Made by a program: the position numbers and the translations under genes | The notes under the pieces: generated by a model | What the model was told of the DNA's origin: nothing | The model's database searches: none | The model's input: the letters and a program-made list of their open reading frames with translations, nothing else | Shown: piece by piece, positions 26,617 through 35,299 of the stretch | Layout: every line of letters begins with the position of its first letter | How positions within the stretch are numbered: position 1 is the stretch's first letter | Assembly (NCBI GenBank): GCA_030604885.1 | Contig: JAUVUZ010000002.1 | Location: 162,631-226,630 of the forward strand | DNA: 64,000 bases | Origin: Alphaproteobacteria bacterium | GTDB lineage: Bacteria > Pseudomonadota > Alphaproteobacteria > Rhodospirillales > Rhodospirillaceae | Direction of reading: 5' to 3'

Positions 26617-28428
26617 ATGCACGCCTACCGCAGCCACACCTGCAACCAGCTCACCGCCGCCGACACCGGCGCGACCGTCCGCCTTTCCGGCTGGGTGCAC
26701 AGGAAGCGCGACCACGGCAACCTGCTGTTCGTCGATCTGCGCGACCACTACGGCATCACCCAGTGCGTGACCGACAGCGCCAGCGCGGTGTTCGCCACCC
26801 TCGAGGCGGCGCGGCCCGAAAGCGTGGTGTGCGTCACCGGCCGGGTGGTGAAGCGCGACCCCGACACCGTCAACGCCAAGCTCCCCACCGGCGAGATCGA
26901 GATCCGCGTCGACGAAGTGTCGGTGCTCTCCACCGCCGAGGTGCTGCCGATCCAGGTGGCCTCCAACGAGGACTTCTCGGAGGAGATGCGCCTGCGCTAC
27001 CGCTTCCTCGATTTGCGGCGCGAGCGCCTGCACGCCAACATCGTGCTGCGCTCGGCGGTGATCGCCTCGATCCGCCGCCGCATGATCGAACAGGGGTTCA
27101 TGGAGTTCCAGACCCCGATCCTCACCGCCTCCTCGCCCGAGGGCGCGCGCGACTTCCTCGTGCCCGCGCGCCAGCACCCGGGCAAGTTCTACGCCCTGCC
27201 GCAGGCGCCGCAGCAGTTCAAGCAGCTGCTGATGGTGGCGGGCTTCGACCGCTACTTCCAGATCGCGCCGTGCTTCCGCGACGAGGACAGCCGCGCCGAC
27301 CGCAGCCCGGGCGAGTTCTATCAGCTCGACTTCGAGATGAGCTTCGTCACCCAGGACGACGTGTTCGCCGCCATCGAGCCGGTGATCGAGGGCGTGTTCC
27401 GCGAGTTCGGCAAGGGCCGGACGGTGACGCCCGCGCCGTTCCCGCGCATTCCTTACGACGAATCGATGCTGAAGTACGGCTCCGACAAGCCCGACCTGCG
27501 CAACCCGATCGTCGTCGCCGACGTCACCGAGGCCTATCGGGACTCGGGCTTCGGCATCTTCGCCAAGGGCGTGGCCGCCGGTGCGGTGGTGCGCGCGATC
27601 CCGGCGCCGGGCGGCGCCGCCAAGCCGCGCTCGTGGTTCGACGCCCTCAACGCCTGGGCGCGGGAAGAGGGCGCGGGCGGCCTCGGCTACATCACCTTCT
27701 CGGGCGGCGAGGCCAAGGGGCCGATCGCCAAGAATCTCGAGCCGGAGCGCATTGCCGCGATCAAGGCCGCCGCCGGGGTGGGCGAGGGCGACGCGGTGTT
27801 CTTCGCCTGCGACAAGCCGCTCGCCGCCGCCAAGTTCGCGGGCAAGGTGCGCACCCGGGTGTGCGCCGACCTCGGCCTGCTCGAAGAGAACCAGTTCAAG
27901 TTCTGCTGGATCGTCGACTTCCCGATGTACGAGCTGAACGAGGACACCGGCAAGATCGAGTTCAGCCACAATCCGTTCTCGATGCCGCAGGGCGAGATGG
28001 ACGCGCTGCTCCACCAGGACCCGCTCACCATCAAGGCGTTCCAGTACGACATCGTCTGCAACGGCGTGGAACTCTCCTCCGGCGCGATCCGCAACCATCG
28101 CCCGGACATCATGTACAAGGCGTTCGAGATCGCGGGCTATCCGGCCGAGGTGGTGGAAGCCAAGTTCGGCGGCATGCTCAACGCCTTCAAGTTCGGCGCG
28201 CCGCCCCACGGCGGCTCGGCCCCGGGCATCGACCGTATCGTCATGCTGCTGGCCGACGAGCCGAACATCCGCGAGATCATCGCCTTCCCGCTCAACCAGC
28301 AAGCCCAGGACCTGCTGATGCAGGCCCCCGCCGAGGTGGAGCCGGAACGCCTGCGCGAACTCCACATCAAGCTCGACCTTCCCAAACCCAAGCTGAAGGT
28401 CACCAGCGAAGCCCCCTCGGAGGGCTGA
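26617..28428 (+). CDS. aspS: Aspartyl-tRNA synthetase, probably non-discriminating
   Basis: A 603-residue class II synthetase that charges tRNA with aspartate. An OB-fold anticodon domain (1-110) carries [20 protein letters not shown]. The catalytic domain has motif 2 with [19 protein letters not shown], a bacterial GAD insertion (about 290-420), and motif 3 [14 protein letters not shown]. In the anticodon-binding loop a His (residue 33 in RDHGNL) stands where discriminating bacterial enzymes have Leu. This is the pattern of enzymes that also charge tRNA-Asn and need GatCAB. The start at 26617 follows GAGGA; an earlier ATG in the same frame adds 12 residues not seen in the family. Confidence 0.96.
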   Translation: MHAYRSHTCNQLTAADTGATVRLSGWVHRKRDHGNLLFVDLRDHYGITQCVTDSASAVFATLEAARPESVVCVTGRVVKRDPDTVNAKLPTGEIEIRVDEVSVLSTAEVLPIQVASNEDFSEEMRLRYRFLDLRRERLHANIVLRSAVIASIRRRMIEQGFMEFQTPILTASSPEGARDFLVPARQHPGKFYALPQAPQQFKQLLMVAGFDRYFQIAPCFRDEDSRADRSPGEFYQLDFEMSFVTQDDVFAAIEPVIEGVFREFGKGRTVTPAPFPRIPYDESMLKYGSDKPDLRNPIVVADVTEAYRDSGFGIFAKGVAAGAVVRAIPAPGGAAKPRSWFDALNAWAREEGAGGLGYITFSGGEAKGPIAKNLEPERIAAIKAAAGVGEGDAVFFACDKPLAAAKFAGKVRTRVCADLGLLEENQFKFCWIVDFPMYELNEDTGKIEFSHNPFSMPQGEMDALLHQDPLTIKAFQYDIVCNGVELSSGAIRNHRPDIMYKAFEIAGYPAEVVEAKFGGMLNAFKFGAPPHGGSAPGIDRIVMLLADEPNIREIIAFPLNQQAQDLLMQAPAEVEPERLRELHIKLDLPKPKLKVTSEAPSEG

Positions 28429-28435
28429 TCCATCG

Positions 28436-28463
28436 ACCGGCGGGCCGCGAGGCCCGCCGGTTT
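28436..28463 (+). terminator. Rho-independent terminator after aspS
   Basis: ACCGGCGGGCC and GGCCCGCCGGT form an 11-bp stem around GCGA, followed by TTT, eight bases after the aspS stop. Confidence 0.7.
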
Positions 28464-28538
28464 CCGCATCCGGCGCGGCGCGCGGCCGTGGTCGGAAATC
28501 TCAATCTTTCTAGAGTATTGGCGACGAGGAGACGGACG

Positions 28539-28817
28539 GTGTTTACGAGAGACGTGGACGTGGGGAAGGCGGGCGGCGCCTGGCTGCGGGCGATGCGCGA
28601 GGCGGCGGGCCTGACCCAGCGCGAGGTGGCTGAGCGGGTGGGCCTCGACTATCACCTGTTCGTCGACCATGTGGAGGCCGGGGCCGGGCGCATCGCCGCC
28701 GCGGCGCTGACCCGCTGGGCCGACGCGCTCAGGGTCAACCGCGCCGAGTTCGTCACCCGGCTGCGCGGCTTCGGCGACGCGCCGCGCCGCATCGAGGCGG
28801 CGCTGGTCGAGGCGTAA
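28539..28817 (+). CDS. Small XRE-type helix-turn-helix protein
   Basis: A 92-residue protein starting at GTG 28539, with GAGGAGA upstream. It is essentially a single Cro/C1-type DNA-binding domain: LRAMREAAGLTQREVAERVG holds helices 1-3, and LTRWADALRVNRAEFVTRLR completes the fold. No ligand or dimerisation domain is visible. It stands alone after the aspS terminator and converges on the next gene, with three bases between the stops. It is probably a small regulator; targets are unknown. Confidence 0.75.
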   Translation: MFTRDVDVGKAGGAWLRAMREAAGLTQREVAERVGLDYHLFVDHVEAGAGRIAAAALTRWADALRVNRAEFVTRLRGFGDAPRRIEAALVEA

Positions 28818-28820
28818 GCC

Positions 28821-29255
28821 TCAGAACTTGCCGAGGGCCGGGGTTTCCAGCCAGCGCAGCAGGCGGAGGGTCCGCTCCGCCCGCTCGATCAGCGCGGGCA
28901 TGGGGGCCGAGGAGGTCTTGAGGTCCGCGAGGCGGGTTTCCCACTCGCGGATCATGTCGCGCGCCCGATCCGGCTCGGCGCGCCGCCCGGTGAGCGCGCC
29001 GATGGTGCGGTCGAACGCCGGGTTGATCTCGGACGGAAAGCCCAGCAGCAGATATTCGTCGAGATCGATGGTCTCGGCGAGATACAGCTCGAACGCGAGG
29101 TCGGCCAGGCCCCGGGGGCTGATCGCCCGCACCGGATAGGCGGGCGCGGGGGCGGGCAGGGGGATCGGCAGCTCGTCGTCGGCGAAGAACGCGGCGTCCG
29201 CCGCCCGCGAAATCGGCGGCGGCGACAGCGACAAGGGCGGATACACAGCGCGCAT
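28821..29255 (-). CDS. Uncharacterised 144-residue protein with cell-cycle-type promoter
   Basis: A protein with a Pro-rich first 50 residues and a helical rest, including GLADLAFELYLAETIDLDEY and a charged coiled C-terminus. I recall similar uncharacterised proteins in Rhodospirillales (a pattern like R-T-I-G-A-L-T-G, here FDRTIGALTGRRAEPDR) but no function. I chose the ATG at 29255; an earlier start would add 31 residues of low-quality sequence that include the upstream control region. A CtrA-type box and GANTC sites lie about 105 bases upstream. This suggests that expression follows the cell cycle or motility programme. Confidence 0.7.
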   Translation of the reverse strand: MRAVYPPLSLSPPPISRAADAAFFADDELPIPLPAPAPAYPVRAISPRGLADLAFELYLAETIDLDEYLLLGFPSEINPAFDRTIGALTGRRAEPDRARDMIREWETRLADLKTSSAPMPALIERAERTLRLLRWLETPALGKF

Positions 29256-29281
29256 GGCGTCCCGGGGTTTGGGGTTGCGAT

Positions 29282-29378
29282 GAGTCCGAAAGCGCGGCGG
29301 GGGCGAAAGGGTTCCCGGCGCCCGCCCGCCGGGAATGACTCCTTGCATTCGGCGTGCCTTAACGCTTTGTTAAGAATC
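29282..29378. promoter_or_regulatory. CtrA-type box with three GANTC sites
   Basis: TTAACGCTTTGTTAA (29359-29373) is an exact TTAA-N7-TTAA match to the CtrA recognition sequence. GANTC, the target of the CcrM methylase, occurs at 29282-29286, 29337-29341 and 29374-29378, the last touching the box. Such AT-rich words are rare in this GC-rich region. The site lies between the 144-residue gene (minus) and the 3' end of the ROK kinase (minus), so it should serve the former. Confidence 0.6.
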
Positions 29379-29414
29379 AAGGGCTTGCCGCAACCGCCGG
29401 TCGGCAAATCCTGC

Positions 29415-30440
29415 CTAGCGGGAAGATTTTTCCGGGTGCGGCCGGGCCTGCCTGCCGAGCCAGGCGGCACCGCGTACCCCGCTGGAATCGCCGTGTTTCG
29501 GCGGCGCGAGGCGGGTGGCGACGGCGGGCGCGAACACCCAGCGCGGCCAGAGTTTCGGCAGCGCGTCGTAAAGATGCGCAAGGTTGGAAAGGCCGCCGCC
29601 CAGCACGATCACCTCCGGATCGAGGACGTTGACGACGCAGGCGGTGGCGCGGGCGAGGCGCTCGGCATGGCGAGCCAGGGTCGCGCGCGCTCCGGCGTCG
29701 CCCGCCGACGCGGCGGCGGCGATCTCGGCGGCCGAAAGGTCCGCCCCGGTGGCGCGGCGGTGGTCGGCGGCGAGGCCGGGGCCGGAGAGGAAGGTTTCGA
29801 CGCAGCCCGCCTTGCCGCAATAGCACGCCGGGCCGGGGCGTTCGTCGTCGGCGGGCCAGGGCAGCGGGGTGTGGCCCCATTCCCCGGCGATGGCGTTGGG
29901 GCCGCCCAGCAGGCGGCCGTGCACGACGATGCCGCTGCCCACCCCGGTGCCGAGGATGATCCCCCACACGCTCGCCGCCCCCGCGCCCGCGCCGTCGCTG
30001 GCTTCCGAGAGGGCGAAGCAGTCGGCGTCGTTGGCGAGCGCCACCGGCCGCCCCAGGGCGGCGGCGAGATCGACGGCGAACGGGCGGCCGTTCAGCCAGG
30101 TGGAGTTGGCGTTCTGCACCAGCCCCGAGGCCGGGGCGACGGCGCCGGGAATGCCGACGCCGACGCTTCCCGGCGCGCCGAAGCGGGCGGCGGCGTCGGC
30201 GGCGAGATCACGGATCAGGCGCACCGTGGCGTCGTAGTCGCCGGTGGGCGAGGGCACCCGCCAGCGGTCGCGCACCGTGCCGTCGGCGGCCAGCACGATC
30301 GCCTCGGTCTTGGTGCCGCCGAGGTCGATGCCGAGGGCGTCGCCGGGGTGCGCATCGCGGTTGTCAAATCGCGCGCGCGCGCGCAAACTGCCGCCGCCTG
30401 CCTCTCCGTTCGTCCCTCCGATCGCCGAAAGTCCCGACAT
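29415..30440 (-). CDS. ROK-family sugar kinase (fructokinase-like)
   Basis: A 341-residue ROK kinase that phosphorylates a hexose or amino sugar with ATP. It has LGIDLGGTKTEAIVL at the ATP site, ALANDADCFALSEA, LGTGVGSGIVV and IAGEWGHTPL. The zinc motif is CYCGKAGCVETFLSGPG. The order and the PLPWPADDE insertion most resemble Mak-type fructokinases, but NagK-like use cannot be ruled out. The ATG at 30440 has a strong GGAGGA seven bases upstream on its strand. That start lies inside the first codons of the divergent hydrolase, so the two genes overlap head to head by two bases. Confidence 0.88.
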   Translation of the reverse strand: MSGLSAIGGTNGEAGGGSLRARARFDNRDAHPGDALGIDLGGTKTEAIVLAADGTVRDRWRVPSPTGDYDATVRLIRDLAADAAARFGAPGSVGVGIPGAVAPASGLVQNANSTWLNGRPFAVDLAAALGRPVALANDADCFALSEASDGAGAGAASVWGIILGTGVGSGIVVHGRLLGGPNAIAGEWGHTPLPWPADDERPGPACYCGKAGCVETFLSGPGLAADHRRATGADLSAAEIAAAASAGDAGARATLARHAERLARATACVVNVLDPEVIVLGGGLSNLAHLYDALPKLWPRWVFAPAVATRLAPPKHGDSSGVRGAAWLGRQARPHPEKSSR

Positions 30441-31461
30441 GTCCGCGTCCTCCGCCCTGGAATTTCCGATCCCGGTGCTGCGCACCGGCGACGTCTGCCC
30501 GATCGCGCCCGGCGTCCACTGGCTGCGGATGCCTCTGCCCTATCGGCTCAACCACGTCAACCTCTGGATCCTGGAAGACGGCGACGCGCTGACGCTGGTG
30601 GACACCGGCATGAACATGCCGGAAAGCCGCGAGATTTGGGAGAGGGTGCTGGCGGAGCGCTTCCCCGGCCGCCGGGTGACGCGGGTGATCGGCACCCATT
30701 ACCATTCGGACCACATCGGCCTCGCCGCGTGGCTGTGCGAGCGCTTCCAGGCGCCGCTGGCGATGAGCCGTGCCGAATGGCTGACGGCGCGCTGCCTCGG
30801 TATCGACCACACGCCGGAGCTGCTGGCGGTGCAGCGGGGCTTCTACCGCCGCCTCGGCTACCCCGAGGCATGGCTCGACCGCCTCGACGCGGTGGGCAAC
30901 GCCTACGCCGGAAAGGTGGTGGCGGTGCCGCCCACGCTCCGCCGCCTCAAGGACGGCGATACCCTTTCCATCGGTGGGCGCAGCTGGCGGGTGATCCTCG
31001 CCGGCGGGCACTCCCCGGCGATGGCGTGCCTCGCGGCGGACGACGCGGTGATCGTCGGCGACCACATCCTCCCCTCGATCACCCCCAACGTCTCGATCTA
31101 CCCGGCCGAGCCGGAGAGCGACCCGCTGGGGGACTATCTGTCGAGCTTCGCGCCGTTCCGCGAGCTGAACCCCGAGGTTCTGGTGCTCGCCTCCCACGGG
31201 CGGCCGTTCCGCGGCCTCCACCCCCGCATCGACGAGATCGAGGCGCACCACGAGGAGCGCCTGGCGCGGGTGGCCGAGGTGTGCCGCGCGCCGACGACGG
31301 TGGTGGAAATGCTGGATGCCCTGTTCACGCAGGGGCTGACCGACCACGAGCGGGTGATCGCCTCGGGCGAGGCGCTGGCCCACGTGCGGCATTTGCAGGC
31401 GCGCAACGAAATCTCCGAGCGCCGCAGCGACGACGGCGTGCTGCGCTTCGTGGCGGCCTGA
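30439..31461 (+). CDS. Metallo-beta-lactamase-fold hydrolase
   Basis: A 340-residue MBL-fold protein. It has the metal motif GTHYHSDHIGLAAWL (T-H-x-H-x-D-H), then ILAGGHSPAMACL and IVGDHILPSITPNVS, and a last LASHGRPFRGLHPR. A C-terminal winged-helix-like tail (about 255-340) follows, as in LACTB2-like members. It begins APGVHWLRMPLPYRLNHVNL, common to hydroxyacylglutathione-hydrolase-like proteins. The reaction is probably hydrolysis of a thioester or lactone, not of a beta-lactam. The ATG at 30439 has only a weak ribosome-binding site and is shared, in opposite sense, with the ROK kinase start. It converges on a BigR/SqrR-like repressor gene. Confidence 0.87.
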   Translation: MSASSALEFPIPVLRTGDVCPIAPGVHWLRMPLPYRLNHVNLWILEDGDALTLVDTGMNMPESREIWERVLAERFPGRRVTRVIGTHYHSDHIGLAAWLCERFQAPLAMSRAEWLTARCLGIDHTPELLAVQRGFYRRLGYPEAWLDRLDAVGNAYAGKVVAVPPTLRRLKDGDTLSIGGRSWRVILAGGHSPAMACLAADDAVIVGDHILPSITPNVSIYPAEPESDPLGDYLSSFAPFRELNPEVLVLASHGRPFRGLHPRIDEIEAHHEERLARVAEVCRAPTTVVEMLDALFTQGLTDHERVIASGEALAHVRHLQARNEISERRSDDGVLRFVAA

Positions 31462-31466
31462 AGGCC

Positions 31467-31787
31467 CTATTCGGCCACGTCCGCCAGCGGTTCGTCGGCG
31501 CAGTAGAGGGCGTAGAGGGTGCGGATCACCTCGGTCGCCTCGACGCCGTGGAGCGAATAGAAGATCGTCTGCGCCATGCGGCGGGTCTTCACCAACTGGT
31601 CGCGCCGCAGCCGCGCGAGATGCTGCGACAGGGCCGACTGGCTCAACCCCACCAGCCGTTCGAGTTCCCCCACCGACCGTTCGCCGCTCTGCAACTGGCA
31701 GAGAATCAGCAGCCGATGTTCGTTGCTCATCGCCTTCAACAGGGCGCTGGCGCGGCGGGCTTTGGCCTGAAGGTTTTCGATATCCAT
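31467..31787 (-). CDS. ArsR-family repressor with BigR/SqrR-type cysteines
   Basis: A 106-residue winged-helix repressor: MSNEHRLLILCQLQSGERSV, then the recognition helix LSQSALSQHLARLRRDQLV and wing KTRRMAQTIFYSL. There are only two cysteines, Cys30 in helix 2 and Cys96 in the last helix (LYALYC). This is the arrangement of BigR and SqrR, which sense sulfide or persulfide by joining these cysteines. ArsR metal-site motifs (C-V-C) are absent. The 215-base gap upstream is AT-rich near its start (TATATTAGGGATATCG) and may hold its operator. The neighbouring MBL-fold gene converges on it; BigR operons often contain an MBL-fold enzyme, but of a different arrangement. Confidence 0.85.
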   Translation of the reverse strand: MDIENLQAKARRASALLKAMSNEHRLLILCQLQSGERSVGELERLVGLSQSALSQHLARLRRDQLVKTRRMAQTIFYSLHGVEATEVIRTLYALYCADEPLADVAE

Positions 31788-32002
31788 CGCTCTCACTCTG
31801 TATGCAGCAAACATCAGTATATTAGGGATATCGAAGCGAAGATATGTGAACCATCCCACACAGCGCAAGAGCGGGTGATCTTCCCTTCCGGCGCATCGGC
31901 GGTTGTCGAAGGCGGGAGCGCGGCGTAAAGTAGGCGCCTCGGATTTCGGGCGGCGCACGCCGCCCGCGCCGTTTCGGAGCAACATCGACGGAATTTGCGG
32001 CC

Positions 32003-32257
32003 ATGGCCGAGCAGAGCACCGACCCCGACATCGCCGCCATGAGCTTCGAGCAGGCCCTCGCCGGACTGGAGGCGATCGTCCGCCGCCTGGAATCCGGCGA
32101 CGTGGAACTGGATGCCGCGGTCGGCGCGTTCGAGCGCGGCGTGATGCTGCGGCGGCACTGCGAGCGCAAGCTGGCCGAGGCGCGCGAACGGGTGGAGCAG
32201 ATCACCCGCGCGCCCGACGGCGGCATCGCCGCCGCGCCGCTGCCGGAAAACGACTGA
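32003..32257 (+). CDS. xseB: Exodeoxyribonuclease VII small subunit
   Basis: An 84-residue helical protein that binds several-fold to XseA to form exonuclease VII, which degrades single-stranded DNA. The family core MSFEQALAGLEAIVRRLESG is followed by VELDAAVGAFERGVMLRRHC, the usual two-helix hairpin. It heads the xseB-ispA-dxs run common to many Proteobacteria; ispA starts 15 bases downstream. A GC-rich hairpin (GGGCGGCG, CA, CGCCGCCC at 31948-31965) lies upstream of its start. Confidence 0.93.
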   Translation: MAEQSTDPDIAAMSFEQALAGLEAIVRRLESGDVELDAAVGAFERGVMLRRHCERKLAEARERVEQITRAPDGGIAAAPLPEND

Positions 32258-32272
32258 GAAAGGAGCCGCACG

Positions 32273-33157
32273 GTGTCTTTCCGCGACGCTCTGGCGGATG
32301 CGGCGGCCCGCGTCGCCGCCGAACTCGACGCGCTCCTGCCGCTGGCCGGGACCCCCGAGGACCAGGTGGTGGAGGCGATGCGCTATGCCTGCCTCAACGG
32401 CGGCAAGCGCATGCGCCCGTTCTTCGTGATCGAGACCGCGCGGCTGTTCGGCGTCGACGGCCGCTCGGCCCTCCGCGCCGCCGCGGCGGTCGAAATGCTG
32501 CACTGCTACTCGCTGGTCCACGACGACCTGCCCGCCATGGACGACGACGACCTGCGGCGCGGCCAGCCCACCGTCCACCGCCGCTTCGACGAGGCCACCG
32601 CGATCCTCGCGGGCGACGCCCTCCTCACCCAGGCGTTCGCGGTGGTGGCCGACCCCGACGTCCACGCCGACCCGGCGGTGCGCTGCGAACTCGTCGCCCG
32701 CCTCGCCAAGGCGGCGGGCGCGCGCGGCATGGTCGGCGGGCAGATGCTCGACCTCCTCGCCGAGCACCGCGATCTCGACATCGCCGCCATTACCCGCCTG
32801 CAACGCATGAAGACCGGCTGCCTGATCGCGTTCTCGTGCGAGGCCGGGGCGATCCTCGGCAAGGCCGCGCCGCGCCTGCGCCAGGCGCTCGCCGCCTACG
32901 CCCACGACGTCGGCCTCGCCTTCCAGATCGCCGACGACCTGCTGGACGTGGAAAGCACCGCCGCCGCCACCGGCAAGGCGGTGGCCAAGGACGCGGCGCG
33001 CGGCAAGGCGAGCTTCGTCGCGGTGCTCGGCGTCGAGCGCGCGCGCGCCCAGGCGGGCCTGCTGGTCGAGCAGGCGTGCGCCCACCTCGAACCGTTCGAG
33101 GGCCGCGCCGCCCTCCTCGAAGCCGCTGCCCGTTTCGTCGTCGAACGCAGCGCCTGA
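32273..33157 (+). CDS. ispA: Polyprenyl synthase, farnesyl diphosphate synthase type
   Basis: A 294-residue trans-prenyltransferase that extends DMAPP/GPP with IPP to make C15 (FPP) chains. It has both aspartate-rich motifs: DDLPAMDDDDLRRG in the first and FQIADDLLDVE in the second, plus GGKRMRPFF near the N-terminus. The two-residue insertion in the first motif (D-D-x-x-x-x-D) is typical of bacterial FPP synthases. The start is GTG with AAGGAG ten bases upstream. Its place between xseB and dxs fits isoprenoid precursor supply. Confidence 0.93.
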   Translation: MSFRDALADAAARVAAELDALLPLAGTPEDQVVEAMRYACLNGGKRMRPFFVIETARLFGVDGRSALRAAAAVEMLHCYSLVHDDLPAMDDDDLRRGQPTVHRRFDEATAILAGDALLTQAFAVVADPDVHADPAVRCELVARLAKAAGARGMVGGQMLDLLAEHRDLDIAAITRLQRMKTGCLIAFSCEAGAILGKAAPRLRQALAAYAHDVGLAFQIADDLLDVESTAAATGKAVAKDAARGKASFVAVLGVERARAQAGLLVEQACAHLEPFEGRAALLEAAARFVVERSA

Positions 33158-33181
33158 ACCCATCCAACCGGAGCCTGAGGC

Positions 33182-35086
33182 TTGAGCACACCCGCCAGCC
33201 ATCCCACCCCCGTTCTCGACGCCGTCACCGACGTCGCCGCTCTGCGCGCGCTCGACGAGGACCGCCTGCCGGCCCTCGCCGACGACGTGCGCGCGGCGAT
33301 GATCGACACCGTCGCGATCACCGGCGGCCACCTCGGCGCGGGCCTCGGCGTGGTGGAACTCACCATCGCCCTGCATTACGTGTTCGACACCCCGCGCGAC
33401 CGCCTGATCTGGGACGTCGGCCACCAGGCCTACCCCCACAAGATCCTCACCGGGCGGCGCGGCCGGATGCTCGGCATCCGCCGCAAGAACGGCCTCTCCG
33501 GCTTCACCAAGCGCGGCGAGTCCGAGTTCGACCCGTTCGGCGCCGGGCACTCCTCCACCTCCATCTCCGCCGGTCTCGGCATGGCGGTGGCGCGCGACTT
33601 CAAAAAGGAAAACCGCAACGTCGTCTGCGTCATCGGCGACGGCGCGATGAGCGCGGGCATGGCGTTCGAGGCGATGAACAACGCCGCCGCCGCCAACAGC
33701 CGCCTGATCGTCATCCTCAACGACAACGACATGTCGATCGCGCCGCCGGTGGGGGCGATGAGCGCCTACCTCTCGCGCCTGCTGTCCTCGCCCTCCTACC
33801 ACTCGATCCGCAGCGCGATGAAGGACGTCGCCCAGCTCTTCCCCGCGCCGCTCGAACGCGCCGCCCGCAAGGCCGAGGAATACGCCCGCGGCCTCGTTAC
33901 CGGCGGCACCCTATTCGAGGAAATGGGCTTCCATTACGTCGGCCCGGTGGACGGCCACCGCCTCGACCACCTCGTGCCGATCCTCAGGAACGTCCGCGAC
34001 GCCAAGGCCCGCCGCCCGGTGCTGGTCCACGTGGTGACGCAGAAGGGCCACGGCTACGGCCCCGCCGAGCGCGCCGCCGACAAATACCACGGCGTCGGCT
34101 GCTTCGACGTGGAAACCGGCGCCCAGGTCAAGGCCAAGGGCAACGGCCCGTCGTTCACCGAGGTGTTCGCCCAAGGGCTGATCCGCGCCGCCGACGCCGA
34201 CCCGCGCGTCGTCGCCGCCACCGCCGCCATGCCCACCGGCACCGGTCTCGACGCCTTCGCCCGCCACCACCCGGCGCGGATGTTCGACGTCGGCATCGCC
34301 GAGCAGCACGCCGTCACCTTCGCCGCCGGGCTGGCGGCGGAAGGCATGCGGCCGTTCGTCGCGATCTACTCCACCTTCCTCCAGCGCGCCTTCGACCAGG
34401 TCGCCCACGACGTGGCGCTCCAGAACCTGCCGGTGCGCTTCATCCTCGACCGCGCCGGATACGTCGGCGCCGACGGCGCCACCCACCAGGGCGCGTTCGA
34501 CCTCGCCTACCTCTGCTGCCTGCCGCAGATGACCGTCGCCGCTCCCGCCGACGAGGCCGAACTCGCCCACATGGTCGCCACCGCCGCCCAGTTCGACGAC
34601 GGCCCCATCGCCATCCGCTTCCCGCGCGGCACCGGCACCGGCGCCCCGGTGCCCGACGAGCCGGAGATCCTCGCCATCGGCAAGGGCCGCATCGTCCGCG
34701 AAGGCACCGACGTCGCCATCCTCTCCATCGGCACCCGCCTCGCCGACGCCTTCGCCGCCGCCGACGCCCTCGCCGCCGAAGGCATCATGGCCACCGTCGC
34801 CGACGCCCGCTTCGCCAAACCCCTCGACCGCGACCTCATCCTCGGCCTCGCCGACCGCCACAAGGCCCTCGTCACCGTCGAGGAAGGCTCGGTCGGCGGC
34901 TTCGGCAGCCACGTCCTCGACCTCCTCGCCAACGCCGGGAAACTCGACGGCTCCCTCGCCGTCCGAACCCTCCACATGCCCGACGCCTACCTCGAACAGG
35001 ATACCCAGGCGGGCCAGATCGCCGACGCCCGCCTCGACGCCCCCGCCATCGCCGCCGCCGCCCGCGCGGCGCTCGGCCGTGGCTGA
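33182..35086 (+). CDS. dxs: 1-deoxy-D-xylulose-5-phosphate synthase
   Basis: A 634-residue thiamine diphosphate enzyme that joins pyruvate and glyceraldehyde 3-phosphate, the first step of the MEP pathway. It shows [14 protein letters not shown], the TPP-binding [19 protein letters not shown] with [12 protein letters not shown], then in the pyrimidine domain [17 protein letters not shown] and the [15 protein letters not shown] loop. The start is TTG at 33182 with GGAGCCTGAGG just before it; no ATG or GTG lies nearer the conserved region. Length is typical. It follows ispA by 24 bases, so precursor and chain synthesis are co-expressed. Confidence 0.96.
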   Translation: MSTPASHPTPVLDAVTDVAALRALDEDRLPALADDVRAAMIDTVAITGGHLGAGLGVVELTIALHYVFDTPRDRLIWDVGHQAYPHKILTGRRGRMLGIRRKNGLSGFTKRGESEFDPFGAGHSSTSISAGLGMAVARDFKKENRNVVCVIGDGAMSAGMAFEAMNNAAAANSRLIVILNDNDMSIAPPVGAMSAYLSRLLSSPSYHSIRSAMKDVAQLFPAPLERAARKAEEYARGLVTGGTLFEEMGFHYVGPVDGHRLDHLVPILRNVRDAKARRPVLVHVVTQKGHGYGPAERAADKYHGVGCFDVETGAQVKAKGNGPSFTEVFAQGLIRAADADPRVVAATAAMPTGTGLDAFARHHPARMFDVGIAEQHAVTFAAGLAAEGMRPFVAIYSTFLQRAFDQVAHDVALQNLPVRFILDRAGYVGADGATHQGAFDLAYLCCLPQMTVAAPADEAELAHMVATAAQFDDGPIAIRFPRGTGTGAPVPDEPEILAIGKGRIVREGTDVAILSIGTRLADAFAAADALAAEGIMATVADARFAKPLDRDLILGLADRHKALVTVEEGSVGGFGSHVLDLLANAGKLDGSLAVRTLHMPDAYLEQDTQAGQIADARLDAPAIAAAARAALGRG

Positions 35087-35100
35087 GGGGAAGGCGAAGG

Positions 35101-35282
35101 CCAGGGGCGCCGCCCCTGGACCCCGCCGGGGCCGTGGGCCCCGAACCCCGTTCCTGGTTTTTGCGCGCAGCGCCTCAAGCCCGTCGCGCGGCGCGACCGG
35201 GGTATCCCGCTTTGCGGAAAAACCCATGGGAGGTCCGGAGGGACCGCGTCCCTCTGGCGGGGTCCAGGGGCGGCGCCCCTGG
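35101..35282. repeat. 182-bp element with perfect 27-bp inverted ends (copy 2)
   Basis: The gap between dxs and tlyA is almost wholly one element. Its ends, 35101-35127 and 35256-35282, are perfect inverted repeats of each other, each holding the near-palindrome CCAGGGGCG-C-CGCCCCTGG. The interior has a further hairpin pair, and 35182-35256 is related to 14928-15002 of the element after ndk (shared TATCCCGCT, GCGGAAAAACC, GGAGGGACCG, TCCCTC). No transposase or sizeable reading frame is present. It may be a small non-autonomous mobile element or an RNA structure between co-directional genes. Confidence 0.8.
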
Positions 35283-35299
35283 CTGGCGGAGTGCGCCCG

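Noticed and set aside
30370..30382. Alternating CG tract, possible Z-DNA
   Set aside because: It encodes alternating Arg and Ala codons of the ROK kinase N-terminus in a GC-rich genome; composition alone explains it.
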